Shown one piece after another: positions 19,287 to 28,113 of a DNA stretch of 64,000 bases (position 1 is the stretch's first letter; each line of letters starts with the position of its first letter). A model generated the notes under the pieces. It did no database searches, had not been told where the DNA came from, and saw only the letters and a program-made list of their open reading frames with translations. The translations under genes and the position numbers were made by a program. Location of the stretch: the NCBI RefSeq assembly GCF_029504575.1, contig NZ_JAQFII010000001.1:5711001-5775000 (forward strand), written 5' to 3'. This DNA comes from Streptomyces sp. SPB162 (GTDB lineage: Bacteria; Actinomycetota; Actinomycetes; Streptomycetales; Streptomycetaceae).

Positions 19287-20681
19287 ATGGACCCAGCCCG
19301 TTCGCTCGCAGACGCGCGGCCGACACCCTTCTGGCTGGAGGATCCCGGCCGGCCGCGGCCGCTCGGCGCGCTCACCGGTGACGAGCACTGCGACCTGCTG
19401 GTGGTCGGCGGCGGCTACTCCGGGCTGTGGACCGCGCTGCTCGCCAAGGAGCGCGACCCGTCGCGCGACGTGGTCCTGATCGAGGGCAACGAGATCGGCT
19501 GGGCCGCCTCCGGGCGCAACGGCGGCTTCTGCGCCGCCAGCCTCACCCACGGCCTGTCCAACGGGCTCACCCGCTGGCCCGACGAGTTCGCGCGGCTGGA
19601 GGAGCTGGGCAACCGCAACCTCGACGCGATCGAGGCGGCGGTCGCCCGCTACTCCCTGGACTGCGAGTTCGAACGCACCGGCGAGATCGACGTGGCCACC
19701 GAACCGCACCAGCTCGAGGAGTTGTACGAAGCGGCCGAACAGGCGCTGGAGCACGGCGTAGCCCTGGAACTGCTCGACCGGGACCAGGTCCGCGCCGAGG
19801 TCGACTCACCGACGTTCCTCGGCGGCCTGTGGGACCGCACCGGCGTCGCGATGGTGCACCCGGCCAAGCTCGCCTGGGGCCTCAAGCGCGCCTGCCTCGG
19901 GCTGGGCGTCCGCATTTACGAGCACACCCGCGCCACCGCGCTCACCGCGAACGGCGCCGGCATGGCCGTGCGCACTTCGTACGGACGGGTCTTCGCCCGC
20001 CAGGTCGCCCTCGGCACGAACGTGTTCCCATCGCTGGTGAAGCGGGTGCGCCCGTACATCGTCCCGGTGTACGACTACGCGCTGATGACCGAGCCGCTCA
20101 CCGAGGAGCAGCTCGCGTCCATCGGCTGGAAGAACCGGCAGGGGCTGGGGGACAGCGCCAACCAGTTCCACTACTTCCGGCTCTCGGCCGACAACCGGAT
20201 CCTGTGGGGCGGCTACGACGCGATCTACCCCTACGGCGGCCGGGTCGCGGCCGAGCGCGACCAGCGCCCGGAGACCAACCTCAAGCTGGCGGAGCACTTC
20301 TTCCGCTGCTTCCCGCAGCTGGAGGGCGTGCGCTTCACCCACACGTGGGGCGGCGCGATCGACACCTGCTCCCGCTTCTCGGCGTTCTTCGGGACCGCCC
20401 ACGGCGGAAAGGTCTCCTACGCGGCGGGCTACACCGGCCTCGGCGTCGGGGCCACCCGGTTCGGCGCGGACGTCATGCTCGACCTGCTCTCCGGGGAACG
20501 CACGGAACGCACCGAGTTGAAGATGGTCCGCAGCAAGCCGATGCCGTTCCCGCCCGAGCCGTTCACCTCGGTCGGGATCGGGCTCACCAAGTGGTCCCTG
20601 GACCGCGCCGACCGCAACGGCGGGCGGCGCAACCTGTGGTTGAAGGCGATGGACAAGGCGGGGCTGGGCTTCGACAGCTAG
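19287..20681 (+). CDS. FAD-dependent amine oxidoreductase (DAO family, gamma-glutamylputrescine oxidase-like)
   Basis: A 464-residue flavoprotein with AAAAGGTG upstream of ATG 19287. The N-terminal dinucleotide loop is LLVVGGGYSGLWTALLAKER, followed by GWAASGRNGGFCAASLTHG, typical of DadA/PuuB/glycine-oxidase-like DAO enzymes. HTWGGAIDTCSRF and YTGLGVGATRFG close the FAD site near the C-terminus. In the pot operon it plausibly oxidises an imported amine or its gamma-glutamyl derivative to an aldehyde that the operon's aldehyde dehydrogenase then uses. Its TAG stop falls in the CTAG end of a 207-bp inverted-repeat element. Confidence 0.87.
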   Translation: MDPARSLADARPTPFWLEDPGRPRPLGALTGDEHCDLLVVGGGYSGLWTALLAKERDPSRDVVLIEGNEIGWAASGRNGGFCAASLTHGLSNGLTRWPDEFARLEELGNRNLDAIEAAVARYSLDCEFERTGEIDVATEPHQLEELYEAAEQALEHGVALELLDRDQVRAEVDSPTFLGGLWDRTGVAMVHPAKLAWGLKRACLGLGVRIYEHTRATALTANGAGMAVRTSYGRVFARQVALGTNVFPSLVKRVRPYIVPVYDYALMTEPLTEEQLASIGWKNRQGLGDSANQFHYFRLSADNRILWGGYDAIYPYGGRVAAERDQRPETNLKLAEHFFRCFPQLEGVRFTHTWGGAIDTCSRFSAFFGTAHGGKVSYAAGYTGLGVGATRFGADVMLDLLSGERTERTELKMVRSKPMPFPPEPFTSVGIGLTKWSLDRADRNGGRRNLWLKAMDKAGLGFDS

Positions 20682-20884
20682 GTCGTGTCGGACACATACC
20701 GGCGTCCGCCCGGAGGGCGGGGCCCGGGGCGTCTGGTGCGTGCGATCGCACGGCGGAGGGTCGCCCCTGTACTGGACGTACCGGGGCGGCCCCGACAACT
20801 GGGGGCCCCTCCCAGCGGTAGCTGGGGGAGAGCGCGCGTGCCAGGCGTCCCGGGCCAGGCGGGATGTGTCGGACACGGCCTAGT
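20678..20884. mobile_element. Long MITE-like inverted-repeat element (207 bp)
   Basis: Ends CTAGGTCGTGTCGGACACA (20678-20696) and TGTGTCGGACACGGCCTAG (20866-20884) form 19-bp terminal inverted repeats with two mismatches. About 170 bp lies between, with no convincing gene. The subterminal sequences match the two halves of the 65-bp element at 11464, reversed. It looks like a non-autonomous element mobilised by a transposase encoded elsewhere. The left CTAG provides the stop of the FAD oxidoreductase. The remaining 174 bp to the next gene show only a short CTAC/GTAG hairpin near 20958. Confidence 0.7.
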
Positions 20885-21058
20885 GCGGGGGCGCGCCCGG
20901 GGACTCGTCATGTGCGCCGCGCGCCCCTCGGGCGCCCCGTCCGCATGCCGTGAGCCGCTCCACTACCAATCAGTAGCGGAACCCGCGTAATAATCCGCCC
21001 TCCCCGCGCTCTCTTCCCTGTCAGCACCATCAGCTTCACGGGGAACGGAGGGACCGGC

Positions 21059-21511
21059 ATGGGCAGCGCCGGTGCTAAGAGTGCGGTCGAATGGCTGGTA
21101 TCCGCGGCGCCCGATCCCGAGGGCTGCCGGTGGGACTGGGAACGCAGCCCTCTCGGGGTCACGTTGCTGCCCGCCGGCAGGCTCTGGGACGTGCTGATCC
21201 TGACGGGGGAGCTCGGCTACCCGACCCTGGACGTGCTGAACCGGCTGGTGGACCGCCCGGGGCCGGTCCTGTCCGACTTCGGGGACTCCCGCATGGGGTT
21301 CTTCGTACCGCCCGGAACGGCCGCCCGCTGGATCGCCACCGGCGTGCGCGGCGCGGGCCACGGCACCTGGATCGTCATCCCCTACCCCGGCCGGGCCACC
21401 GGCGGGGTCCGCTGGCTCGTCCCGCCCGACGGCACCGGGCACCTCACCGATCCGGTGGTCCTGGAACTGGCGATGCACGAGGCAGTCGCGCGGCTCGTGG
21501 GCGAGGGCTGA
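21059..21511 (+). CDS. Uncharacterised actinobacterial protein (primase/polymerase-N-like small protein)
   Basis: A 150-residue soluble protein from ATG 21059 with GGAGGGACCGGC upstream. No signal or membrane segment is visible. Segments such as LLPAGRLWDVLILTGELGYP, GPVLSDFGDSRMGFFVPPGT and GVRWLVPPDGTGHLTDPVVL recall stand-alone Streptomyces proteins related to the N-terminal domain of bifunctional primase/polymerases. I do not recognise catalytic residues and no function can be assigned. It lies alone between the FAD oxidoreductase/MITE and mmsA. Composition and codon use match its neighbours. Confidence 0.75.
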   Translation: MGSAGAKSAVEWLVSAAPDPEGCRWDWERSPLGVTLLPAGRLWDVLILTGELGYPTLDVLNRLVDRPGPVLSDFGDSRMGFFVPPGTAARWIATGVRGAGHGTWIVIPYPGRATGGVRWLVPPDGTGHLTDPVVLELAMHEAVARLVGEG

Positions 21512-21661
21512 CAACCGGCCGTGCGGGCGCCGCGGCGACGGCTGACGCCGCTGCCCGACGATCTGTAAGGCGCTGCGACGCGCCGCCGACACCTTGCTGC
21601 TTGTACGCCCCGCCACGCCCTCGCGAGACTGGTGGCAGGCTTACGAGAGAAGGGTCCCCCC

Positions 21662-23167
21662 GTGTCCACCAAGAACATCACCCACTGGATCGCCGGCCAG
21701 GCATGGACCGGTACCGCGGAGCGGCGCGGCGATGTGTACGACCCGGCCACCGGGGCGGTCACCGGTCAGGTGGACTTCGCTTCGATCCGTGAGGTCGACC
21801 AGGCCGTCAGCGCCGCCGTCGAGGCGTTCCACGGCTGGCGCGGCGCGTCGGTCGCCAAGCGCAGCCAGGTGCTCTTCGCCTTCCGTGAACTGCTCAACTC
21901 CCGACGCGACGAACTGGCCTCGATCATCGTCTCCGAGCACGGCAAGGTGCACTCGGACGCGCTGGGCGAGATCGCCCGCGGCATCGAGGTCGTCGAGTAC
22001 GCGTGCGGCATCCCGCAGCTGACGAAGGGCGGCTTCACCGAGCAGGCCTCCACCGGCGTCGACGTCTACTCGATCCGCCAGCCGCTCGGCCCGGTGGCGA
22101 TCATCTCCCCGTTCAACTTCCCGGCCATGGTGCCGATGTGGTTCTTCCCCATCGCCATCGCCGCGGGCAACACGGTGGTCCTCAAGCCCTCGGAGAAGGA
22201 CCCCTCGGCCGCGAACTTCATCGCGGAGCTGTGGAAGGAGGCAGGTCTGCCGGACGGCGTCTTCAACGTCGTGCACGGCGACAAGGTCTCCGTCGACCGC
22301 CTGCTGGAGCACCCCGACGTCAAGGCCGTCTCCTTCGTCGGCTCGACGCCGATCGCCCGCTACGTCTACGAGACCGGCACCCGCTACGGCAAGCGCGTCC
22401 AGGCGCTCGGCGGCGCCAAGAACCACATGCTCGTGCTGCCGGACGCGGACCTCGACCTCGCGGCCGACGCCGCCGTCAACGCCGGGTTCGGTGCGGCCGG
22501 CGAGCGCTGCATGGCCATCTCCGTCCTCGTCGCGGTCGACCCGGTCGGTGACGAGCTCGTGGAGAAGATCAAGGAGCGGATCGCCGGTCTGAAGGTCGGC
22601 CCCGGCTGCAACGGCGACTCCGAGATGGGCCCACTGGTCACCGGCGTGCACCGCGACAAGGTCACCTCCTACCTCGACGCGGGGGTCGCCGACGGCGCCA
22701 CCCTCACCGTCGACGGTCGCAAGCACCCGATCTCGGGCGAGGGCACCGCCGATGGCTTCTGGCTCGGCCCGACGATCTTCGACAACGTCAAGCCGGGCAT
22801 GTCCGTGTACGACGACGAGATCTTCGGTCCGGTGCTCTCCGTGGTGCGCGTCGACTCGTACGACGCGGGCCTGGAGCTCATCAACGGCAGCCCGTACGGC
22901 AACGGCACCGCGATCTTCACCAACGACGGGGGCGCGGCCCGCCGCTTCCAGTACGAGGTCGAGGTCGGCATGGTCGGCATCAACGTCCCGATCCCGGTCC
23001 CGGTCGCCTACTACTCGTTCGGCGGCTGGAAGAGCTCGCTCTTCGGCGACACGCACGCCTACGGCGAGGACGGCGTCAAGTTCTTCACCCGCGGCAAGGC
23101 GGTGACGCAGCGCTGGCTGGATCCCAGCCACGGCGGCATCAACCTGGGCTTCCCGACGAACAGCTGA
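21662..23167 (+). CDS. mmsA: CoA-acylating methylmalonate-semialdehyde dehydrogenase
   Basis: A 501-residue enzyme. GTG 21662 has AGAAGGG upstream. Catalytic Cys283 lies in GERCMAISVLVAVD, a context specific to CoA-acylating MmsA/IolA. Other family signatures are SPFNFPAMVPMWFFPIAIA and SFVGSTPIARYVYETG. It converts methylmalonate or malonate semialdehyde to propionyl- or acetyl-CoA, as in valine, beta-alanine and inositol breakdown. It fits the amine catabolism theme because beta-alanine aminotransferases make malonate semialdehyde. It is transcribed alone. Confidence 0.93.
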   Translation: MSTKNITHWIAGQAWTGTAERRGDVYDPATGAVTGQVDFASIREVDQAVSAAVEAFHGWRGASVAKRSQVLFAFRELLNSRRDELASIIVSEHGKVHSDALGEIARGIEVVEYACGIPQLTKGGFTEQASTGVDVYSIRQPLGPVAIISPFNFPAMVPMWFFPIAIAAGNTVVLKPSEKDPSAANFIAELWKEAGLPDGVFNVVHGDKVSVDRLLEHPDVKAVSFVGSTPIARYVYETGTRYGKRVQALGGAKNHMLVLPDADLDLAADAAVNAGFGAAGERCMAISVLVAVDPVGDELVEKIKERIAGLKVGPGCNGDSEMGPLVTGVHRDKVTSYLDAGVADGATLTVDGRKHPISGEGTADGFWLGPTIFDNVKPGMSVYDDEIFGPVLSVVRVDSYDAGLELINGSPYGNGTAIFTNDGGAARRFQYEVEVGMVGINVPIPVPVAYYSFGGWKSSLFGDTHAYGEDGVKFFTRGKAVTQRWLDPSHGGINLGFPTNS

Positions 23168-23172
23168 CGTCC

Positions 23173-23853
23173 TCACCCATCGGCGCCGGGCTGGTCCGTA
23201 CTCCGGACCTGCCCGGCGACGCTGTCCTTCGGCCCGGCCGCCGGGGTCATGGCGACCCCCGCCAGCAGCGCCGCGCACAGGCACCAGCTGCCCAGGACGT
23301 CCAGCGGCCAGTGGTATCCGCACCACACCAGTGACACACCGACGGCACCCAGCACCAGCAGGACCCCGGTCGTGAGCAGCCGCCGGAGGGCGGCGCCGCG
23401 CAGGAGGGGGAGCACGAGGAGGGCGGTGGCGCCGATGGCGAGCGACGCCGACGCCGTGTGCCCGGACGGGAAGAAGCCGGGGTAGGAGCCGGGGCCGAGG
23501 CGGCGGTGGCCGGGGGAGGGGCGGGCGACGGCCGTCTTGATGACGCTGACGATCAGCGGGACGGCGGCCATGGCGAGCGCCGCGGCCAGCGGACGTGCCC
23601 ACCACCGGGACAGACCGGCTCGGCGCTGCCACCACGCGGTGCCGCCGACGGCGGCCGCGAGGAGGGGCACCGCGATCTGCGCGTTGCCGAGGTCGCAGAA
23701 GAACTGCCCGGCACCGTGGAGCTCCCGGTGCCGTGCGGCGGCGTGCTGGACGCGCCGCAGCAGCCACCAGTCGGCGTCGACCAACGGACCCTTGACGACG
23801 ACCTGCCAGGTGACCAGCGTGAAGAGCAGCAGGCTGACGACCAGGGCGATCAC
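23173..23853 (-). CDS. PAP2-type membrane phosphatase (start uncertain)
   Basis: From GTG 23853, 226 residues with several membrane helices, e.g. VVIALVVSLLLFTLVTWQVV. The phosphatidic acid phosphatase motifs are KTAVARPSPGHR, PSGHTAS and SLVWCGYHWPLDVLG, giving the three conserved parts of the active site with catalytic His residues outside the membrane. The likely substrate is a lipid phosphate such as undecaprenyl pyrophosphate or phosphatidate. No ribosome binding site precedes this GTG, and the frame stays open upstream without a better start. A leaderless or coupled start after the small frame at 23862 is possible. Confidence 0.8.
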   Translation of the reverse strand: MIALVVSLLLFTLVTWQVVVKGPLVDADWWLLRRVQHAAARHRELHGAGQFFCDLGNAQIAVPLLAAAVGGTAWWQRRAGLSRWWARPLAAALAMAAVPLIVSVIKTAVARPSPGHRRLGPGSYPGFFPSGHTASASLAIGATALLVLPLLRGAALRRLLTTGVLLVLGAVGVSLVWCGYHWPLDVLGSWCLCAALLAGVAMTPAAGPKDSVAGQVRSTDQPGADG

Positions 23854-23861
23854 GACCGGCG

Positions 23862-24020
23862 TCAGGGCAAAAGTCGGCCGCCCCGGAACAGGGGGGAGAG
23901 TTCCGGAGCGGCCAGGTCGATCCCCGTGCCGCTCGTCCCGGGGGGTTTGGGACGGACGGTCGATCGATCGGCGAAGAGTGCCGGAACGCTCGGTTCCGAC
24001 GCTGTTGTGCGCGAGGGCAC
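23862..24020 (-). CDS. Possible small leader ORF upstream of the PAP2 gene
   Basis: A 52-codon frame (GTG 24020 to TGA 23862) beginning VPSRTTASEPSVPALFADRS and ending SPLFRGGRLLP, with about 75% GC at third positions. It ends 8 bp before the PAP2 start. It contains a 7-bp hairpin CCGGAAC/GTTCCGG with a run of six C. It has no clear ribosome binding site. I see nothing else in the 356-bp gap between PAP2 and gabT (23854-24209) apart from a hairpin-like CACCGGGAGTCACACCCGGGTG at the gabT stop. Confidence 0.25.
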   Translation of the reverse strand: MPSRTTASEPSVPALFADRSTVRPKPPGTSGTGIDLAAPELSPLFRGGRLLP

Positions 24021-24209
24021 TGCTGTGCCGGCAATGGGGGGTCGCCGGCGCGGTGTCGCCCGTGGACTCCCACGAGCGGGGTGGTGCGGTGTATCTGCGG
24101 AAACCGTACGTCACCGACGACGCTCCCGGGAGAGCGATTACCCCTCCGCCATCAGGCCCGCACACCTTCTTCACCGATGCCGCCCCCCTACCCAGAGTTA
24201 CACCGGGAG

Positions 24210-25541
24210 TCACACCCGGGTGAGGGCCTCCTCGATGATGTCGAGACCCTCGTTCAGGAGATCTTCGCCGATAACCAGCGGCGGCAGGAAACGCAGCACG
24301 TTGCCGTAGGTGCCGCAGGTCAGAACGACCAGGCCTTCGGCGTGGCAGGCCTTCGCCAGGGCGGCGGTCGCCGCGGCGTTCGGGGTCGTGGTGCCCGGCT
24401 CCACGAGCTCGACGGCGATCATGCCGCCGCGGCCGCGTACTTCGCCGATCACGTCGAACTTCTCCTGCATCGTGCGCAGACGGCCCTTCATGACCTCCTC
24501 GATGCGCCGCGCCCGGGCGTTGAGGTCGAGCTCCTTCATGGTCTCGATCGCGCCGAGCGCCGCGGCGCAGGCCACCGGGTTCCCGCCGTAGGTGCCGCCG
24601 AGGCCGCCCGCGTGCGCGGCGTCCATGATCTCGGCGCGACCCGTGACGGCCGCGAGCGGAAGGCCGCCCGCGATGCCCTTGGCGGTGGTGATCAGGTCCG
24701 GGACGATGCCCTCGTCCTCGCACGCGAACCACTGGCCGGTGCGGCAGAAGCCGGTCTGGATCTCGTCCGCGACGAACACGATGCCGTTCGCCTTCGCGAA
24801 CTCGGCGATCTTCGGCAGGAAGCCCTTGGCCGGCTCGATGAAGCCGCCCTCGCCCGCGATCGGCTCGATCACGATGGCGGCCACGTTCTCGGCGCCGACC
24901 TGCTTGGTGATCATGTCGATCGCCTGGGCCGCGGCCTCCTCGGCGCAGTTCTCAGCGCCGGTCAGCCAGCGGTAGCCGTAGGCGAGCGGCACGCGGTAGA
25001 CCTCGGGCGCGAACGGCCCGAAGCCCTCCTTGTACGGCATGTTCTTGGCGGTGAGCGCCATCGTCAGGTTGGTGCGGCCGTGGTAGCCGTGGTCGAAGAC
25101 GACGACCGCGGTGCGCTTGGTGTACGAGCGGGCGATCTTGACCGCGTTCTCGACGGCCTCGGCGCCGGAGTTGAACAGCGCGGTGCGCTTCTCGTGGTCG
25201 CCCGGGGTCAGCTCGTTGAGCTGCTCGGCGACCTCGACGTACCCTTCGTACGGGGTCACCATGAAACAGGTGTGGGTGAAGTCCGCGAGCTGCGCGGTCG
25301 CCCGCCGCACCACGGCCTCGGCGCTGTTGCCGACCGAGGTCACCGCGATACCGGAGCCGAAGTCGATGAGCGAGTTGCCGTCCACGTCCTCCAGCACGCC
25401 GCCGCCGGCGCGCGTCACGAAGACGGGCAGGGTGACACCGATGCCGTTGGGGACGGCCGCGACCTTGCGGGCCATCAACTCCTGCGACTTCGGGCCGGGG
25501 ATCGAGGTGACGAGCCGGCGCTCCTGGGACAGTTCGGTCAT
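24210..25541 (-). CDS. gabT: 4-aminobutyrate aminotransferase
   Basis: A 443-residue class III aminotransferase from ATG 25541 with GAGGAG upstream. PLP lysine Lys288 is in TTAKGIAGGLPLAAVTGR, the cofactor aspartate in VFVADEIQTGFCRTGQWFA, and GGTYGGNPVACAAALGAIET is a typical GabT stretch. It transfers the amino group of GABA to 2-oxoglutarate, giving succinate semialdehyde. It is the terminal step for the GABA formed by the two aldehyde dehydrogenases at 5847 and 13502. The gene is monocistronic, with a palindrome 46 bp upstream. Confidence 0.94.
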   Translation of the reverse strand: MTELSQERRLVTSIPGPKSQELMARKVAAVPNGIGVTLPVFVTRAGGGVLEDVDGNSLIDFGSGIAVTSVGNSAEAVVRRATAQLADFTHTCFMVTPYEGYVEVAEQLNELTPGDHEKRTALFNSGAEAVENAVKIARSYTKRTAVVVFDHGYHGRTNLTMALTAKNMPYKEGFGPFAPEVYRVPLAYGYRWLTGAENCAEEAAAQAIDMITKQVGAENVAAIVIEPIAGEGGFIEPAKGFLPKIAEFAKANGIVFVADEIQTGFCRTGQWFACEDEGIVPDLITTAKGIAGGLPLAAVTGRAEIMDAAHAGGLGGTYGGNPVACAAALGAIETMKELDLNARARRIEEVMKGRLRTMQEKFDVIGEVRGRGGMIAVELVEPGTTTPNAAATAALAKACHAEGLVVLTCGTYGNVLRFLPPLVIGEDLLNEGLDIIEEALTRV

Positions 25542-25586
25542 GGCGGGCGTACTCCTCTTATATGTCCACGGGCTTTTCCCGCAGGC

Positions 25587-25613
25587 TAAGCGGGGGCCGC
25601 ACGGACCCGCTTA
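25587..25613. promoter_or_regulatory. Palindrome upstream of gabT, candidate operator
   Basis: TAAGCGGG and CCCGCTTA form a perfect 8-bp inverted repeat with an 11-bp spacer, 46 bp upstream of the gabT start. It is well placed for a regulator of gabT or of the divergent membrane ATPase gene. The regulator is unknown. Confidence 0.35.
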
Positions 25614-25798
25614 CTCCGATAGGGCGCAGTGGCGGGCGGCCATTCGACACGGCGGACAGTCCGCTTCCCGGCAGACCGTAGTCCCGGCAGGCGATTTCGG
25701 CACCCGCGCCTCGCGAAGCGCCATGATCCTTATGGACCGGTGCCCGCTCCACTACATTGAGTTCCGTCGCTGGCGACGAGGCTGAGGGGCGGCCGGTA

Positions 25799-27898
25799 GT
25801 GGATATCGAGGGTACGCAGGGATTCCGGAAGGCCGCGCCCGCGACCCCGGTGCCGAGGCCGGCGGGGCCGCCGCCGATGCCGCAGGCGCCACCGGTGTCG
25901 GCGCTGGAGACCTGGCTGCGCACACCGCGCCACCACGACGCCCCGGGGATCTTCGCGTACGGGCACGTGCCCCGTCCGCCGGAGGATCCGGGCCGGCTCG
26001 CCGGACGGCGGCTGATCGGCGGCGCCGTGCTGGCCCTGCTGTGCGGGCTGTTCGTCTGGTCGCTGCTCTGGAACTACTTCGGCAGCCTCTGGCTCAAGCC
26101 GATGTTCTGGCTCATCCCGGACACCTGGGCGTACACCGGCGACCGCGTCGCCTACACGGTCGCGTCCAATGCCTACTACCTGATCTGGATCTGCCTGCTG
26201 GCCTATCTGTTCGGCCGGGCCGGTCACTGGCCGGAGGTCTGGCGCCGGTACGCGGTCCCCGCGCTGGGCCGGCTGTGGGACGAGCCGGCGCAGCCGGGAG
26301 CGCGGCCCGACGGGCAGCCCGTCGAGGACGACCCCGTCCAGTGGCCCGAGCTGCGGGCCGCGGGGCAGCACGCGGTGGCGGACCGGCTCGCGGGCGAGAT
26401 CCGCGGCGGGCGGATGAACGACGTCGACTACACGCGGATCCGTCGTGCCTGGACGGCGGCGCGGGCGGAGTCGCGGGGGATCGAGGTCTTCGTCGACACC
26501 GTGCTGCGGCAGGGCGCCGCGGCGTTCCTGCACCCCTCCGGCGCGCGCGACCTGCCGTTCCGCTCGGCGCGGCACGACCTGCTCGGCGGCCAGGTGCGGA
26601 TCGGCCTGGCGCCGGCCGAGGACCGCAATCCCTACCGGCACCGGGGTGCGGGGCTGGCGCTCGACCCGTCGCTGCTCGGCACGGGACTGGTCGCCGTCGG
26701 CCCGCCCGGCTCGGGGAAGACCCGGCAGCTGGTCCGGCCGGTCGTGGAATCGCTGTGCCTGCAGGCGCTGTCCGGCACCGCGGCGGTCATCGCCGTGGGC
26801 TCCGCGGGCGCCGATCTGGGACCGGCGGACGCCTTCGACGTCGTGATCTCGCTCGGTGACCCCTCCTCGCGCTACGACCTGGACCTGTACGGCGGCAGCC
26901 CCGACCCGGACGCGGCGGCGAGCACCCTCGCCGAGGCGCTCATCGACGACGGGCCCACGCACGAGACCGACATCCGCCGGGCCGCCACCGCGCTCTCCCA
27001 GCTGCTCGGCCCCTACCGCGCCGCCCACGGGCGGTTCCCCGCCGTCACCGAACTGCGCGAGCTGCTCGACGGCATCCCGCACGCGTTCGCCGCGCTGCGC
27101 GGTGCGCTGGACCTGGCAGGGGAGCCGGGACCGGTCCGCGAACTGGAGGCCCGGCAGCGGCAGGCGGGGCGGCCCGACGACATCGGCACCCTGCTCGCCG
27201 ACCGGATCGCCCTGCTCGACCGGCCGGCCTTCGCGGGCTTCTTCGACGTCACCGGCCGGAGCCGGCCGTTCTCCATGCACACCCTGGAGCACCCGCTGCG
27301 GGTCCGGGTCGACCTGCCGGAACGCGGCCACGCCGAGGCGTCGCGGATCCTCGCGCGGCTCGTGCTCGCCCAGTTCACCGCGGCGGTCACCGGCCGCCGC
27401 GACCGGTCGCTCTTCGCCTGCCTGGTCCTCGACGACGCCGCGCACACCATCACCGGCGAGTCGGTGCGCGGACTGCAGCGGCTGCGCTCCGCCAACGCCG
27501 GAGCCGTGCTGGCGCTGCGGACGCTCGACGACGTCCCCGAGGCGCTGCGCACCCCGCTGCTCGGTGCGGTCGGCTGCCGGATGGCGCTGTCCGGGATCAC
27601 CACCTGGGACGGGAAGCGCTTCGCCGAGGCCTGGGGCACCACCTGGGTCGAGACCCGGGACGTGACGCGTACGCCGGACCAGTCCGGCGGTACGCTGCGC
27701 CGCCTCAACCGGGGGGTGCGGCGGCTGTTCACCGGGGAGGCGGTCACCACCGAGTCGGTGACGGTCCGCAGTGTCGAGCGGGAGCGCTGGTCCGCCTCCG
27801 AGCTGGCCCACTCGGTGCCGGCCGGGCACGCCGTCGTCTCGCTCACCGCCACCGACGGCGAGCACGCCCCGCCGATACTGGTCGACCTCCGCGCCTGA
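25799..27898 (+). CDS. VirD4/TraG-like membrane-anchored P-loop ATPase
   Basis: A 699-residue protein. GTG 25799 is chosen because GAGGGG lies upstream; TTG 25757 is an alternative. A Pro-rich head is followed by two membrane helices (IGGAVLALLCGLFVWSLLWN and a second near NAYYLIWICLLAYLFG). The cytoplasmic part has Walker A VGPPGSGKTRQL, Walker B-like LFACLVLDDAAH and an ALRTLDDVPEALRTP stretch. This layout matches type IV coupling proteins, yet no conjugation genes are nearby. Its function is unknown. It is divergent from gabT and followed by a hairpin, then a PucR gene. Confidence 0.8.
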   Translation: MDIEGTQGFRKAAPATPVPRPAGPPPMPQAPPVSALETWLRTPRHHDAPGIFAYGHVPRPPEDPGRLAGRRLIGGAVLALLCGLFVWSLLWNYFGSLWLKPMFWLIPDTWAYTGDRVAYTVASNAYYLIWICLLAYLFGRAGHWPEVWRRYAVPALGRLWDEPAQPGARPDGQPVEDDPVQWPELRAAGQHAVADRLAGEIRGGRMNDVDYTRIRRAWTAARAESRGIEVFVDTVLRQGAAAFLHPSGARDLPFRSARHDLLGGQVRIGLAPAEDRNPYRHRGAGLALDPSLLGTGLVAVGPPGSGKTRQLVRPVVESLCLQALSGTAAVIAVGSAGADLGPADAFDVVISLGDPSSRYDLDLYGGSPDPDAAASTLAEALIDDGPTHETDIRRAATALSQLLGPYRAAHGRFPAVTELRELLDGIPHAFAALRGALDLAGEPGPVRELEARQRQAGRPDDIGTLLADRIALLDRPAFAGFFDVTGRSRPFSMHTLEHPLRVRVDLPERGHAEASRILARLVLAQFTAAVTGRRDRSLFACLVLDDAAHTITGESVRGLQRLRSANAGAVLALRTLDDVPEALRTPLLGAVGCRMALSGITTWDGKRFAEAWGTTWVETRDVTRTPDQSGGTLRRLNRGVRRLFTGEAVTTESVTVRSVERERWSASELAHSVPAGHAVVSLTATDGEHAPPILVDLRA

Positions 27899-27900
27899 CA

Positions 27901-27919
27901 CCCGGGGTCCGACCCCGGG
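27901..27919 (+). terminator. GC hairpin after the VirD4-like gene
   Basis: CCCGGGGT / ACCCCGGG, 8-bp perfect stem and 3-nt loop, 2 bp after the stop. A second CCCGGG repeat follows. No U-tract. Confidence 0.5.
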
Positions 27920-28113
27920 GCCGAACCCGGGTCCGACCCGCACCTGTTATCGGACGTCCGGTGCCGGAATCTGGACGGTGAGGCAGAATCGGAACCGGCC
28001 ACCCCTACCGGTCGGCCAAAAACCTCGAGTCCTTCAGGTCCTCCGGGTCCGGCGGGGTCACCGCGACCCCGCCGGCACCGCCGAGGACACCCCGCCGGAG
28101 GCGACAGCGCGTC

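Noticed and set aside
20951..25756. A shared 12-mer CCGCTCCACTAC upstream of two unrelated genes (near 20952 and 25745)
   Set aside because: Two short matches at different distances from their genes are too weak to claim a promoter or operator.
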